Shown piece by piece: positions 56,090 to 64,000 of a DNA stretch of 64,000 nt. The notes under the pieces are model-generated. The model did no database searches. It saw only the letters and a program-made list of their open reading frames with translations, and had not been told where the DNA came from. The stretch's first letter is position 1, and each line of letters opens with the position of its first letter. Origin of the DNA: Jeotgalibacillus malaysiensis. GTDB lineage: Bacteria > Bacillota > Bacilli > Bacillales > Jeotgalibacillaceae. The stretch lies in contig CP009416.1 in assembly GCA_000818095.1 (NCBI GenBank), forward strand, positions 2,278,501 to 2,342,500, given 5' to 3'. The position numbers and the translations under genes are program-made.

Positions 56090-56773
56090 TTACTCAGCCT
56101 CCGGAATACAACCGTAAAGATCCTCCGCACCATAACCTTCAAGCACTTCCTGCAGCGTACCGTATGCTGAACTTGTCCCTTCAGAAATAATAATAAATCT
56201 ATCACCTATTTTCTCTGCTGTATCAAGAATATGTGTACACATCAAAATACCGGCACCTCTTTTACGCTCTTCCTGAATCAGTTTCATAAACAGCTTCACC
56301 GCTGACGGATCCAGCCCCATAAAAGGCTCATCAATAATCCACAATGACGGTTTTGTCAAAAGTGCGAGTAGCAGCATCGCTTTTTGCTGCATCCCTTTTG
56401 AAAATGTTCCCGGTAATTCATGAAGTACTTTTTTCAGCTGAAATTTTTCGAGCCATTCCTCTGCCCTCGGCTTCCATTCAGCTTCCGGCATTTCTTCAAT
56501 ATCAGCAATAAATTGCAGATGCTCCTGAAGCGTTAATTCATCATAAAAGACAGGCCGCTCCGGTATAAATGAATAGCGGATGTTTTTTTGAAATACTACT
56601 TCTCCTTCTAAAAATGGCAGCTGACCCATGATGGCTTTTAATGTCGTGCTTTTCCCTGCACCGTTAGATCCGATCATTATTAATAATTCTCCGGAAGTCA
56701 AATGGAAATCAATGTCCCTGATCACCGGTTGATTCGGCTGATAACTTCCTGATTGAATATGTACATGAAGCAT
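56090..56773 (-). CDS. ythP: ABC transporter ATP-binding protein (YthP)
   Basis: The 227-residue ATPase has Walker A GSNGAGKST, the signature FSKGMQQKAMLLLAL and Walker B LWIIDEPFMGLDP. It energises YthQ. The ATG at 56773 (MLHVHIQSGSYQPNQPV) has AAAGGATG at a good distance; the longer frame upstream is not conserved. Confidence 0.9.
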   Translation of the reverse strand: MLHVHIQSGSYQPNQPVIRDIDFHLTSGELLIMIGSNGAGKSTTLKAIMGQLPFLEGEVVFQKNIRYSFIPERPVFYDELTLQEHLQFIADIEEMPEAEWKPRAEEWLEKFQLKKVLHELPGTFSKGMQQKAMLLLALLTKPSLWIIDEPFMGLDPSAVKLFMKLIQEERKRGAGILMCTHILDTAEKIGDRFIIISEGTSSAYGTLQEVLEGYGAEDLYGCIPEAE

Positions 56774-57051
56774 TTTCTCACATCCTTTTAAATAATTACG
56801 AATGATCATGAGAAAAGTTTCCATTAACCTTAATAACGAACGATTTTGAAATAACTATGTTAATAGTTTGTAAATGGGTAGAAAAGGGTAGAAATTTATT
56901 TAAATGGGGTGTACAATGAAATTGTCAGACAATAACGATTGTCGAAAAAGAATGAAAAGGGGCTGTCGTCAGGCATCCAATTTTACTTCTATCAATAATT
57001 GAACTGTCAACCGTCGTCAATGCCATGGAAAAAAGATGAGGGAGTGGTTTT

Positions 57052-57270
57052 TTGAAACCAACTACGAACAGAATGCTGACGCGTATCAAATCTGTCTATA
57101 TGTTCATTAAAGAAAATGGAACAGTGACTACAAATGATTTGGTAGATGAATTCGGCATTACACCTCGCACCATTCAAAGGGATTTGAATGTGTTAGCCTA
57201 TAACGATTTAGTGACAAGTCCTAGTCGGGGCAAATGGACAACGACAGAAAAGAAAGTTAAAATTTCATAA
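57052..57270 (+). CDS. ytzE: YtzE, small DeoR-type helix-turn-helix protein
   Basis: The 72-residue protein consists almost wholly of a winged helix (VTTNDLVDEFGITPRTIQRDLNVL). DeoR-type HTH without an effector domain, as in YtzE. Start TTG at 57052 with GGGAG upstream. Probably a regulator; target unknown. Confidence 0.85.
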   Translation: MKPTTNRMLTRIKSVYMFIKENGTVTTNDLVDEFGITPRTIQRDLNVLAYNDLVTSPSRGKWTTTEKKVKIS

Positions 57271-57283
57271 ATTGAAAGTATAA

Positions 57284-57315
57284 AAGAGCAGCGTATGTAC
57301 GCTGCTCTTGTTTTG
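57284..57315 (+). terminator. Terminator of ytzE
   Basis: AAGAGCAGCGT and ACGCTGCTCTT with a 4-nt loop, followed by TGTTTTG. Confidence 0.9.
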
Positions 57316-57331
57316 TGTCTCAAATGAAAAC

Positions 57332-57454
57332 CGCGGTCACGGGAGAGGACTACGCTTTCCTGCCCCCGGGCGGTGAGCCTCCTCAGGCTTCGCCTTGCGG
57401 GGTCTCACCTGTCCCTTCCTGGGGCGGGAGTCTCCGTCCTCTCCCGTGACCGCT
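57332..57454 (+). repeat. GC-rich dispersed element, copy 7
   Basis: Its ends form a perfect 18-bp inverted repeat, GCGGTCACGGGAGAGGAC (57333-57350) with GTCCTCTCCCGTGACCGC (57436-57453). The core is GGTGAGCCTCCTCAGGCTTC then GCCTTGCGGGGTCTCACC. The clearest copy in the window. Confidence 0.93.
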
Positions 57455-57470
57455 CAGTTTGTCTTTGTAA

Positions 57471-58190
57471 CTACTTGCTTGACCGATTTTTCAATTGTGT
57501 AAGTTCTTCCACTGTTAATTCGCGGTACTCACCAGGGTCAAGGTTTTGATCCAGTTCCAGCGGGCCCATGGATCGTCTTTTGAGGAATGTGACTTCTTTG
57601 CCGACTGCCTGGAACATTCGTTTGACCTGATGGAATTTGCCTTCTGTGATCGTCAGTTCGATTTCTGAGGTTTCGCCTGCTGATAAGATGACAAGTTCAC
57701 CAGGCTTTGTTTTGTAGCCGTCGTCTAATGTGACGCCTTCTTTGAAAGCCTTGATATCGTCTTCTGTCACTGTGCCATTGATACGAGCAAAATACGTTTT
57801 GGCTACGTGTTTCTTTGGTGAAAGTAGGTCATGTGACAGGCCGCCGTCATTTGTCAGCAGCAGAAAGCCTTCTGTATCTTTATCAAGACGGCCGACCGGG
57901 AATGGTTCGAACAGGTGATATTCAGGATCAATCAGATCAATCACCGTTTCATGCATTCCGTCTTCAGTTGCAGAGATCACGCCCTGGGGTTTATTCATCA
58001 TCAGATAGATAAATTCACGGTAGTGAACCTCTTCCCCGTTCACACTCACTGTCTGTTTTTCAGGGTTCACCTGATGCTTTCCGTCTTTTACAGGCTTTCC
58101 GTCAACCGTTACGGACCCTGACTTCAGCCATTTCTTCATTTCTTTTCTGCTGCCATATCCCATATTGGAAAGCAGTTTGTCGAGTCTCAT
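57471..58190 (-). CDS. ytzG: 16S rRNA pseudouridine synthase (RsuA family)
   Basis: The 239-residue protein has an N-terminal S4 domain (RLDKLLSNMGYGSRKEMKKWL) and the catalytic PVGRLDKDTEGFLLLTNDG aspartate. RsuA-family enzymes make pseudouridine 516 in 16S rRNA. The ATG at 58190 has AAAGGA eight bases before it; the ATG at 58199 is an alternative. It lies directly after murJ, in the same direction. Confidence 0.92.
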   Translation of the reverse strand: MRLDKLLSNMGYGSRKEMKKWLKSGSVTVDGKPVKDGKHQVNPEKQTVSVNGEEVHYREFIYLMMNKPQGVISATEDGMHETVIDLIDPEYHLFEPFPVGRLDKDTEGFLLLTNDGGLSHDLLSPKKHVAKTYFARINGTVTEDDIKAFKEGVTLDDGYKTKPGELVILSAGETSEIELTITEGKFHQVKRMFQAVGKEVTFLKRRSMGPLELDQNLDPGEYRELTVEELTQLKNRSSK

Positions 58191-58205
58191 CAGAAACATC
58201 CTTTT

Positions 58206-59822
58206 TTAAGAAAATTTATTACGCAAACGCGTCACGCGATCCCCGAACAGGCGGTCGGCCAGACGGGATTTCATGCTTAATACTGCATAGACAAATGCGC
58301 CAATCAGGCCGCAGATTGCCAGAATGATAATCGCATGCAGTCTGTTTTCAGGGTTCAGTACCAAATCCAGTCCAAAGTAAACAAGCAGGACAGGAACAGC
58401 CATGACTACATTAAAAATAAGCATAAGTACCGTTCTTTTCACAACCATTTTATATTTATAAGCCGCGAAGTATTTAATGACTAGCAGATTGATCACAATC
58501 GCAGCGATATAACCAATACTTGTGGAAAGTACGGCTCCCTGCACTTCCATCATCTGTACGAGCGGGATATTGAGTGATAATTTTACAAGCAGGCCAACAA
58601 GTAAGCTCAGCACACTCCAGCGCTGCTCATTAATTCCCTGCATCATCGCAGCCGTTACAGTATATATCGCAAATAAAATTGCGACAGGCGCATACGTTCT
58701 GAGCACTTCTGTCCCAAGCTGATCAGCGCCGTAAAATACTGTATAAGCAGGTTCTGCAAGAAGTGACAGCCCGATTGCTGCAGGCATTGTCAGGAACAAT
58801 AGAATTTGAAACGTCTGGTCAATCTGTCTATTCAGATTGTTCCAGTTACCTTTTGAAAAGCTTGATGTAATAACCGGAATCAGCGTCATCGCAAATGCGG
58901 TTGCAAGAGATACCGGGATAATGACCAGCTTATGCGTCGTAAAGTTCAAGACTTCAAGCTGAATATCTGTTACAGCTGCCAGGCCGATCGAGACCATTGC
59001 TTTGTTAAATGTCAGTGAGTCAATTAATTGAAATAACGGGTTCGCTACACCAACAAGAACGAAAGGAATCGAATAAAGAATGATTTCTTTATACATATCT
59101 TTGATCGACACATTCATTTCGTTTTTACCTGTGGCACTCATTTTATCTAAATGGGGTTTGCGTTTCAGGTAATACACAATAAGTAGAACGAGACTCGCTA
59201 CACCTCCGACAAATGCTGCAAATGTTGCTACGCCAATTGCTTCTGTCATCGATCCATCCATGACAAACAGCACAACATACACACCTGCTAACAGGAAGAC
59301 GATCCGGACAATCTGCTCAATCACATTTGAAACAGCAGTTGGCCCCATGGACTCATAGCCCTGGAAGAATCCCCTGATCAGACTCATAACCGGTATAATA
59401 ATCAGCGCAAAGCTGACTGCCCTGATCACGGATATGACCTGTTCTACACTGACCTGCTGCTCGTTCGATTCAATAACCATACCGGCAAAAACCGGTGCGA
59501 ACAGATACATCATTAAAAAGGCGAAAATACCTGTTAGTGACATCAGAATCAGCCCGGACCGGAATAGCTTCCGCCCTACCTCATATTCACCAATGGCATT
59601 ATATTTGGATATAAATTTTGATACAGCAAGCGGAACACCCGCTGTTGCAATAGAGAGAAAAATTGTATAGGGAATATATCCGTACTGGTATAACGCAAGC
59701 GCACCAGGCTCATCGCGTACCAGTTCATTAAATGGAATCACATAAAAAAGTCCGAGAAACTTGGAAATAAAAGTACCTAACGTCAGAATAAATGTACCTC
59801 TGACAAGCGTGGATGTAGACAT
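58206..59822 (-). CDS. murJ: Lipid II flippase MurJ (YtgP)
   Basis: The 538-residue protein has about 14 hydrophobic segments of the MATE/MVF fold: GTFILTLGTFISKFLGLFYV, GYIPYTIFLSIATAGVPLAV and LIRGFFQGYESMGPTAVSNV. YtgP is the B. subtilis MurJ. It flips lipid II to the outside for the PBPs. No gene overlaps it. Confidence 0.92.
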   Translation of the reverse strand: MSTSTLVRGTFILTLGTFISKFLGLFYVIPFNELVRDEPGALALYQYGYIPYTIFLSIATAGVPLAVSKFISKYNAIGEYEVGRKLFRSGLILMSLTGIFAFLMMYLFAPVFAGMVIESNEQQVSVEQVISVIRAVSFALIIIPVMSLIRGFFQGYESMGPTAVSNVIEQIVRIVFLLAGVYVVLFVMDGSMTEAIGVATFAAFVGGVASLVLLIVYYLKRKPHLDKMSATGKNEMNVSIKDMYKEIILYSIPFVLVGVANPLFQLIDSLTFNKAMVSIGLAAVTDIQLEVLNFTTHKLVIIPVSLATAFAMTLIPVITSSFSKGNWNNLNRQIDQTFQILLFLTMPAAIGLSLLAEPAYTVFYGADQLGTEVLRTYAPVAILFAIYTVTAAMMQGINEQRWSVLSLLVGLLVKLSLNIPLVQMMEVQGAVLSTSIGYIAAIVINLLVIKYFAAYKYKMVVKRTVLMLIFNVVMAVPVLLVYFGLDLVLNPENRLHAIIILAICGLIGAFVYAVLSMKSRLADRLFGDRVTRLRNKFS

Positions 59823-59975
59823 CTATGAATTTTCACTTCCTAATCATCTGACAAGAATTTTGACACTATACTAGAGTGTACTACCCGAACGGTCGAATGA
59901 CAATGATTACTGCATTGAATTGTCTACTTTCACGCGTTAAAATGGAGGCATATTGCAGAAAAGAGTTGAAAACAA

Positions 59976-61238
59976 ATGAAATATGATGTAATTATCGTTG
60001 GCGGTGGTCCATCAGGTCTGATGGCCGCAATCGCAGCCGGCGAGAAAAAAGAACGCGTTCTTTTAATAGATAAAGGCACAAAGCTTGGACGTAAACTTGC
60101 GATCTCAGGCGGAGGACGCTGTAACGTAACGAACCGCCTTCCTGTAGATGAGATCATTAAGCATATCCCGGGTAATGGCCGATTTTTATACAGTGCTTTT
60201 TCTGTCTTTAATAATGAAGACATTATTGCATTTTTTGAAGGGCTTGGCGTTGCGTTAAAAGAAGAAGATCACGGCAGAATGTTCCCTGTGTCAAATAAAG
60301 CACAATCTGTAGTGGATGCACTTCTCAGAAGATTGGGTGAGCTGAATGTAGAAATAAGAACGAACGCACCAGTAGGGGATCTTTTAATTGAAGATGAAAA
60401 AGTGGTCGGGATAGAGACGAAAAACGGCGAAGAAATTCTTGCTGATGCTGTTGTACTCGCTGTCGGAGGAAAGTCCGTTCCCCAGACAGGCTCAGAAGGC
60501 GACGGCTATCCTTGGGTTGAGAAAGCGGGTCATACGGTTACTGACCTGTTCCCTACTGAAGTGCCGCTTCTTTCAAGTGAACCATTTATCAAAAACAAAT
60601 CGCTTCAGGGACTTGCCCTGCGTGATGCTGCAGTAAGTGTCCTCAAGAAAACCGGCAAACCTGTTGTTACTCATCAGATGGATATGCTGTTTACTCATTT
60701 TGGGTTATCAGGGCCCGCGATTCTGCGCTGCAGTCAATATGCTGTAAAAGAAATGAAAAAGCAAAAAGGTGCACCGGTTACAGTGAGGATCAATGTGATG
60801 CCTGGTCAAAATGCAGAAAACGTGTTCCAGCAGCTGAACCAGATGGCCAAAGATGATGCGAAGAAGGCTGTCAAAAATGTCTGGAAAGGCTTCGCACCGG
60901 AACGCTATATCTTGTTCCTGATGGAATTAAACGAAATCGACCCGGATCAGCAGGCAGGAACGATTTCCTCAGAGAAAATCCGTGGAATGGCTGGGCTGCT
61001 GACTGCATTTGAAATGAAAGTGGACGGAACACAGTCAATTGAAAAAGCTTTTGTAACCGGCGGTGGGGTGTCGATTAAGGAAATCGAGCCTAAAACGATG
61101 AAGTCGAAGAAATGTGAAGGACTGTTTTTATGCGGGGAACTGCTTGATATTCATGGTTATACGGGTGGCTATAATATTACGTCGGCGCTTGTGACGGGTA
61201 GACTGGCCGGGAGTAATGCGGCTGGTGAGCCGGTGTAG
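59976..61238 (+). CDS. ytfP: YtfP, BaiN-like FAD oxidoreductase
   Basis: The 420-residue protein has [20 protein letters not shown] at the N-terminus and GGRCNVTNR (about 45-55), and ends [20 protein letters not shown], typical of the YhiN/HI0933-like NAD(P)/FAD family. Its substrate is not established. The start ATG has GAAAAGAGTTG upstream, a weak ribosome-binding site. The array of 21-bp units follows it. Confidence 0.88.
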   Translation: MKYDVIIVGGGPSGLMAAIAAGEKKERVLLIDKGTKLGRKLAISGGGRCNVTNRLPVDEIIKHIPGNGRFLYSAFSVFNNEDIIAFFEGLGVALKEEDHGRMFPVSNKAQSVVDALLRRLGELNVEIRTNAPVGDLLIEDEKVVGIETKNGEEILADAVVLAVGGKSVPQTGSEGDGYPWVEKAGHTVTDLFPTEVPLLSSEPFIKNKSLQGLALRDAAVSVLKKTGKPVVTHQMDMLFTHFGLSGPAILRCSQYAVKEMKKQKGAPVTVRINVMPGQNAENVFQQLNQMAKDDAKKAVKNVWKGFAPERYILFLMELNEIDPDQQAGTISSEKIRGMAGLLTAFEMKVDGTQSIEKAFVTGGGVSIKEIEPKTMKSKKCEGLFLCGELLDIHGYTGGYNITSALVTGRLAGSNAAGEPV

Positions 61239-61283
61239 GTTTACTGGCAGCGCGGGCTACGTGTGTGATGATGTGAGGTGGGT

Positions 61284-61461
61284 GTGATTCGAGATTTTGT
61301 GGAGGTGACCTGAAAAATTGGGAAGCTGACCCGAAAATTGTTAAATCTGACCCGAAAATCGCGGTTCAAGCTGGATGTGACCTCAAAATATGAGAACCTG
61401 ACCTTAGATCGTCCGGGTGTGACCCGAAAATCACAGAACGTGACCTTAAATTCCACCATCT
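61284..61461. repeat. 21-bp periodic TGACC array
   Basis: TGACC units start at 61306, 61327, 61348, 61378, 61399, 61420 and 61441, spaced 21, 21, 30, 21, 21 and 21. A weaker TGATTCGAGATTTTG starts at 61284. The unit is TGACC(C/T)GAAAAT plus about nine variable bases. It lies between ytfP and the terminator shared with the rhodanese gene. Confidence 0.85.
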
Positions 61462-61478
61462 CATCCAAAGCCCAAAAT

Positions 61479-61517
61479 AAAAGCCTGGAATCTCTAAATA
61501 AGATTCCAGGCTTTTTT
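61479..61517. terminator. Bidirectional terminator, ytfP / rhodanese
   Basis: AAAAGCCTGGAATCT and AGATTCCAGGCTTTTTT form a perfect stem with T-runs. Confidence 0.93.
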
Positions 61518-61523
61518 CTATCC

Positions 61524-61838
61524 TTAAGCTTTCGGCTTCGTCTCGCCCTCATACTCAAGCATTCCGCCAGTCATGTTTGTTACCTTATAACCGTGGTCAT
61601 GCAGGAACCAGCCTACGTTCTCGCTGCGGCGGCCGGAGCGGCAGATCACGATGTATTCTTTATCCTGATCAAGCTCATCCATGTGCATTGAAATGTCACC
61701 CATTGGAATATGAGTTGCCTGAGGAATCATCCCTTCAGCGACTTCATCATTTTCACGTACATCAATCAGGTTTAATTCTTCCCCTGCTTCAAGCTTCTTT
61801 TGCACTTCACTTGCAGTAATTGTGTTAAGTTCTGACAT
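61524..61838 (-). CDS. ytwF: Rhodanese-domain protein (YtwF-like)
   Basis: The 104-residue single-domain rhodanese has the catalytic cysteine in the loop YIVICRSGRRSENVG and the LIDVRENDEVAEGMIPQATHIP motif. It handles sulfane sulfur; the partner is unknown. The ATG at 61838 (MSELNTITASE) follows AAAGGGTG. It lies downstream of leuS. Confidence 0.88.
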   Translation of the reverse strand: MSELNTITASEVQKKLEAGEELNLIDVRENDEVAEGMIPQATHIPMGDISMHMDELDQDKEYIVICRSGRRSENVGWFLHDHGYKVTNMTGGMLEYEGETKPKA

Positions 61839-61890
61839 GTTCTTCACCCTTTCCATTTTAAGCATAATTCGATTATAACAATCGAGACGG

Positions 61891-64000
61891 TCAGTTTGCT
61901 ACGATATTGACCAGTTTCCCCGGAACGGCGATCACTTTACGGACTGTTTTTCCTTCGATCGCAGACGTTACTTCTTCCTGCTCCATTGCAAGTGATTCCA
62001 TTTCTTCGCGTGTTGCTTCACGTGGAACCATTAGCTTCTTCTTCAGCTTACCGTTAATTTGAACAACGATTTCTACTTCGTTGCTGACAAGCTTAGACTC
62101 GTCAAATGATGGCCATTCTGAATAGCTGAGCTCGCCTTCCCCAACTTTTTCCCAAAGCTCTTCAGCAAGGTGAGGTGCAAATGGTGACAGCATTTGAACA
62201 AAGCCTTTGATATATTCTGAAGGAATGACATCAACTTTGTAGGCCTCATTCACAAATACCATCAGCTGTGAAATGGCTGTGTTGAAGCGGATACCTTCAA
62301 TGTCTTCTGTCACTTTTTTCACTGTCTGATGATACACTTTTTCAAGTGCTTCATTCGGCTGATCTTTTACTTTGTCTGTCAGTGTGCCCTGATCTGTTAC
62401 AAGCAGACGCCAAATACGCTCAAGGAATCTTCTTGCTCCGTCAAGACCGTTTTCAGACCATGCAACAGATGCTTCAAGCGGTCCCATGAACATTTCATAG
62501 ACGCGAAGTGTATCTGCACCGTGCGTGCGGATGATCTCATCAGGGTTTACTACGTTCCCTTTAGATTTACTCATCTTTTCGTTATTTTCACCAAGAATCA
62601 TTCCCTGGTTAAATAGCTTCTGGAACGGCTCTTTCGTTGGTACCACACCAATATCATAAAGTACTTTATGCCAGAAACGTGCGTACAGCAGGTGAAGGAC
62701 TGCGTGCTCTGCTCCGCCCACATAAATGTCTACAGGCAGCCAGTGCTTAATTTTCTCCGGATCAGCAAGTGCTTCACTGTTTGTCGGATCGATATAGCGC
62801 AGGTAGTACCAGCAGCTTCCCGCCCACTGAGGCATTGTGTTGGTCTCGCGGCGGCCTTTCATGCCTGTTTCAGGATGAACAACATTTACCCACTCATCGA
62901 TATTTGCAAGTGGTGATTCACCAGTTCCTGAAGGTTTAATGTTTTCTGTTTTTGGCAGTTCAAGCGGCAGCTCAGATTCAGGTACGCCTGACATTGTGCC
63001 GTCTTCCCAGTGAATAATCGGAATCGGCTCACCCCAGTAACGCTGACGGCTGAACAACCAGTCACGCAGACGGTAAGTGATTTTCTTCGTACCAAGATTC
63101 TTTTCTTCAAGCCATTCAATCGATTTTGCAATGGCTTCTTCTTTGCCAAGACCGTCAAGGAAGCCTGAGTTTACGTGTTTACCTTCTCCTGTGTATGCTT
63201 CTTTAGAAATGTCTCCGCCTTCAACGACTTCACGGATCGGCAGGTTGAACTCCTGTGCGAACTCATAGTCTCTCTCATCATGAGCAGGTACAGCCATAAT
63301 TGCTCCGCTTCCATAGCTCATCAGTACGTAATCTGCAATCCAGATCGGCATTTTCTCGTCATTTACAGGGTTAATGGCATAAGCGCCTGTGAATACGCCA
63401 GTCTTCTCTTTTGCAAGATCAGTACGCTCAAGGTCGCTCTTTGACTTGATTTGATTAATATAAGCATCAACTGCACCTTTTTGATCAGCTGTTGTGATTT
63501 TTTCAACGAGCGGATGCTCAGGTGCAAGCACTGCGTACGTAGCCCCGAAAAGTGTATCAGGACGCGTTGTAAATACGTCAAACTTTTCACCTGTATTTTC
63601 GATATTGAACGTAATTTCTGCACCTTCAGAACGGCCAACCCAGTTGCGCTGCATATCTTTAATGCTCTCAGGCCAGTCCAGCTCTTCAAGATCATCAATC
63701 AGACGGTCAGCGTAGGCAGTGATTTTCAATACCCACTGCTTCATCGGACGACGCTCTACAGGGTGTCCGCCGCGCTCACTTACACCATCAATGACTTCTT
63801 CGTTTGCAAGAACGGTTCCAAGTGCCGGGCACCAGTTCACCGCTACCTCGTCCACATAAGCAAGTCCCTGTTCATAAAGCTTCAGGAAGATCCACTGCGT
63901 CCACTTGTAGTACTCAGGATCCGTTGTGCTGACTTCACGGTCCCAGTCATACGAGAAGCCAAGCTCCTGGATCTGACGGCGGAATGTATCAATATTTTTC
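61891..64000 (-). CDS. leuS: Leucyl-tRNA synthetase, 5' part outside window
   Basis: The minus-strand frame is open from the stop near 61891 to the right edge; the first ATG lies further right, beyond the window. The visible part starts in [20 protein letters not shown] and includes the editing domain ([20 protein letters not shown]) and [14 protein letters not shown]. The HIGH motif lies outside. It attaches leucine to tRNA-Leu. Length in the window is about 703 of the usual 805 residues. Confidence 0.95.
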   Translation of the reverse strand, partial: KNIDTFRRQIQELGFSYDWDREVSTTDPEYYKWTQWIFLKLYEQGLAYVDEVAVNWCPALGTVLANEEVIDGVSERGGHPVERRPMKQWVLKITAYADRLIDDLEELDWPESIKDMQRNWVGRSEGAEITFNIENTGEKFDVFTTRPDTLFGATYAVLAPEHPLVEKITTADQKGAVDAYINQIKSKSDLERTDLAKEKTGVFTGAYAINPVNDEKMPIWIADYVLMSYGSGAIMAVPAHDERDYEFAQEFNLPIREVVEGGDISKEAYTGEGKHVNSGFLDGLGKEEAIAKSIEWLEEKNLGTKKITYRLRDWLFSRQRYWGEPIPIIHWEDGTMSGVPESELPLELPKTENIKPSGTGESPLANIDEWVNVVHPETGMKGRRETNTMPQWAGSCWYYLRYIDPTNSEALADPEKIKHWLPVDIYVGGAEHAVLHLLYARFWHKVLYDIGVVPTKEPFQKLFNQGMILGENNEKMSKSKGNVVNPDEIIRTHGADTLRVYEMFMGPLEASVAWSENGLDGARRFLERIWRLLVTDQGTLTDKVKDQPNEALEKVYHQTVKKVTEDIEGIRFNTAISQLMVFVNEAYKVDVIPSEYIKGFVQMLSPFAPHLAEELWEKVGEGELSYSEWPSFDESKLVSNEVEIVVQINGKLKKKLMVPREATREEMESLAMEQEEVTSAIEGKTVRKVIAVPGKLVNIVAN

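Noticed and set aside
61241-61558. 105-codon minus-strand frame with heptapeptide repeats
   Set aside because: It is created by the 21-bp array, overlaps the terminator and the rhodanese gene and lacks a ribosome-binding site. The one 30-bp step also keeps the frame, so coding is not fully excluded, but a DNA repeat explains it better.

Overview
The window is a chromosomal segment of a low-to-moderate GC, Gram-positive member of the Bacillaceae/Planococcaceae (order Bacillales). Gene content and order match the Bacillus subtilis ytrP-rpsD-tyrS-acsA-acuABC-motPS-ccpA-aroA-ytxGHJ-murC-sftA-ytpRQP-ytoP-trmB-ytmP-ytlRQP-dat-pepV-ythPQ-murJ-ytfP-leuS neighbourhood. A moderately halotolerant genus such as Jeotgalibacillus is possible, but that is inference. 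MotPS-type stator proteins, a bacillithiol-linked YtxJ, CcpA, a T-box, an S-box-like leader and a SigB-type promoter all fit Bacillales.

Layout. 1-2.1 kb: 3'-truncated ytrP-like GAF sensor gene (minus) and rpsD (plus) with promoter, S4-type leader and terminator. 2.1-14.4 kb: a ten-gene minus-strand sulfate-assimilation operon (cysH, SUMT, sirB, sirC, hemD, cysJ, cysI, cysD, cysNC, SLC13 permease) behind an S-box-like attenuator. It looks richer in GC than its surroundings and uses the two-subunit CysD/CysNC sulfurylase instead of the Bacillus Sat/CysC pair, so it is probably an acquired or rebuilt block. 14.4-15.0 kb: AT-rich intergenic DNA with nested inverted repeats. 15-20 kb: a DUF4317 protein, a Rieske/FAD oxidoreductase (YhfW type) and tyrS with a T-box. 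20-31.5 kb: bifunctional PBP, acsA, acuABC, motPS, ccpA, DAHP synthase/chorismate mutase. 31.7-42.6 kb: a long FtsA-like ATPase, ytxGHJ, murC, sftA, ytpR, ytpQ, ytpP and a PTS-IIC-like membrane protein. 42.7-52.5 kb: lipoprotein, ytoQ, DUF84 phosphatase, M42 peptidase, ytzB, ytnP lactonase, trmB, ytmP, ytlRQP and a cysteine synthase. 52.6-64 kb: dat, pepV, an ABC exporter, ytzE, pseudouridine synthase, murJ (ytgP), ytfP, a rhodanese and leuS (running off the right edge).

How the genes work together. The sulfur operon encodes uptake of sulfate, its activation, reduction to sulfite and then sulfide, and the siroheme branch from hydroxymethylbilane; the separate cysteine synthase at 51.6 kb could use the sulfide. 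acsA and acuABC form the acetate/acetoin module with its acetylation/deacetylation regulators, beside ccpA and a near-consensus cre. murC, the PBP, murJ, dat and the FtsA-like protein concern envelope growth.

The most unusual material is non-coding. Seven full copies (plus remnants) of a roughly 125-135 bp GC-rich dispersed element share a conserved core but have terminal stems of unrelated sequence that stay self-complementary in each copy. Two separate intergenic arrays have 21-22 bp periodicity. The 14.5 kb intergenic region has a three-tier nested inverted repeat.
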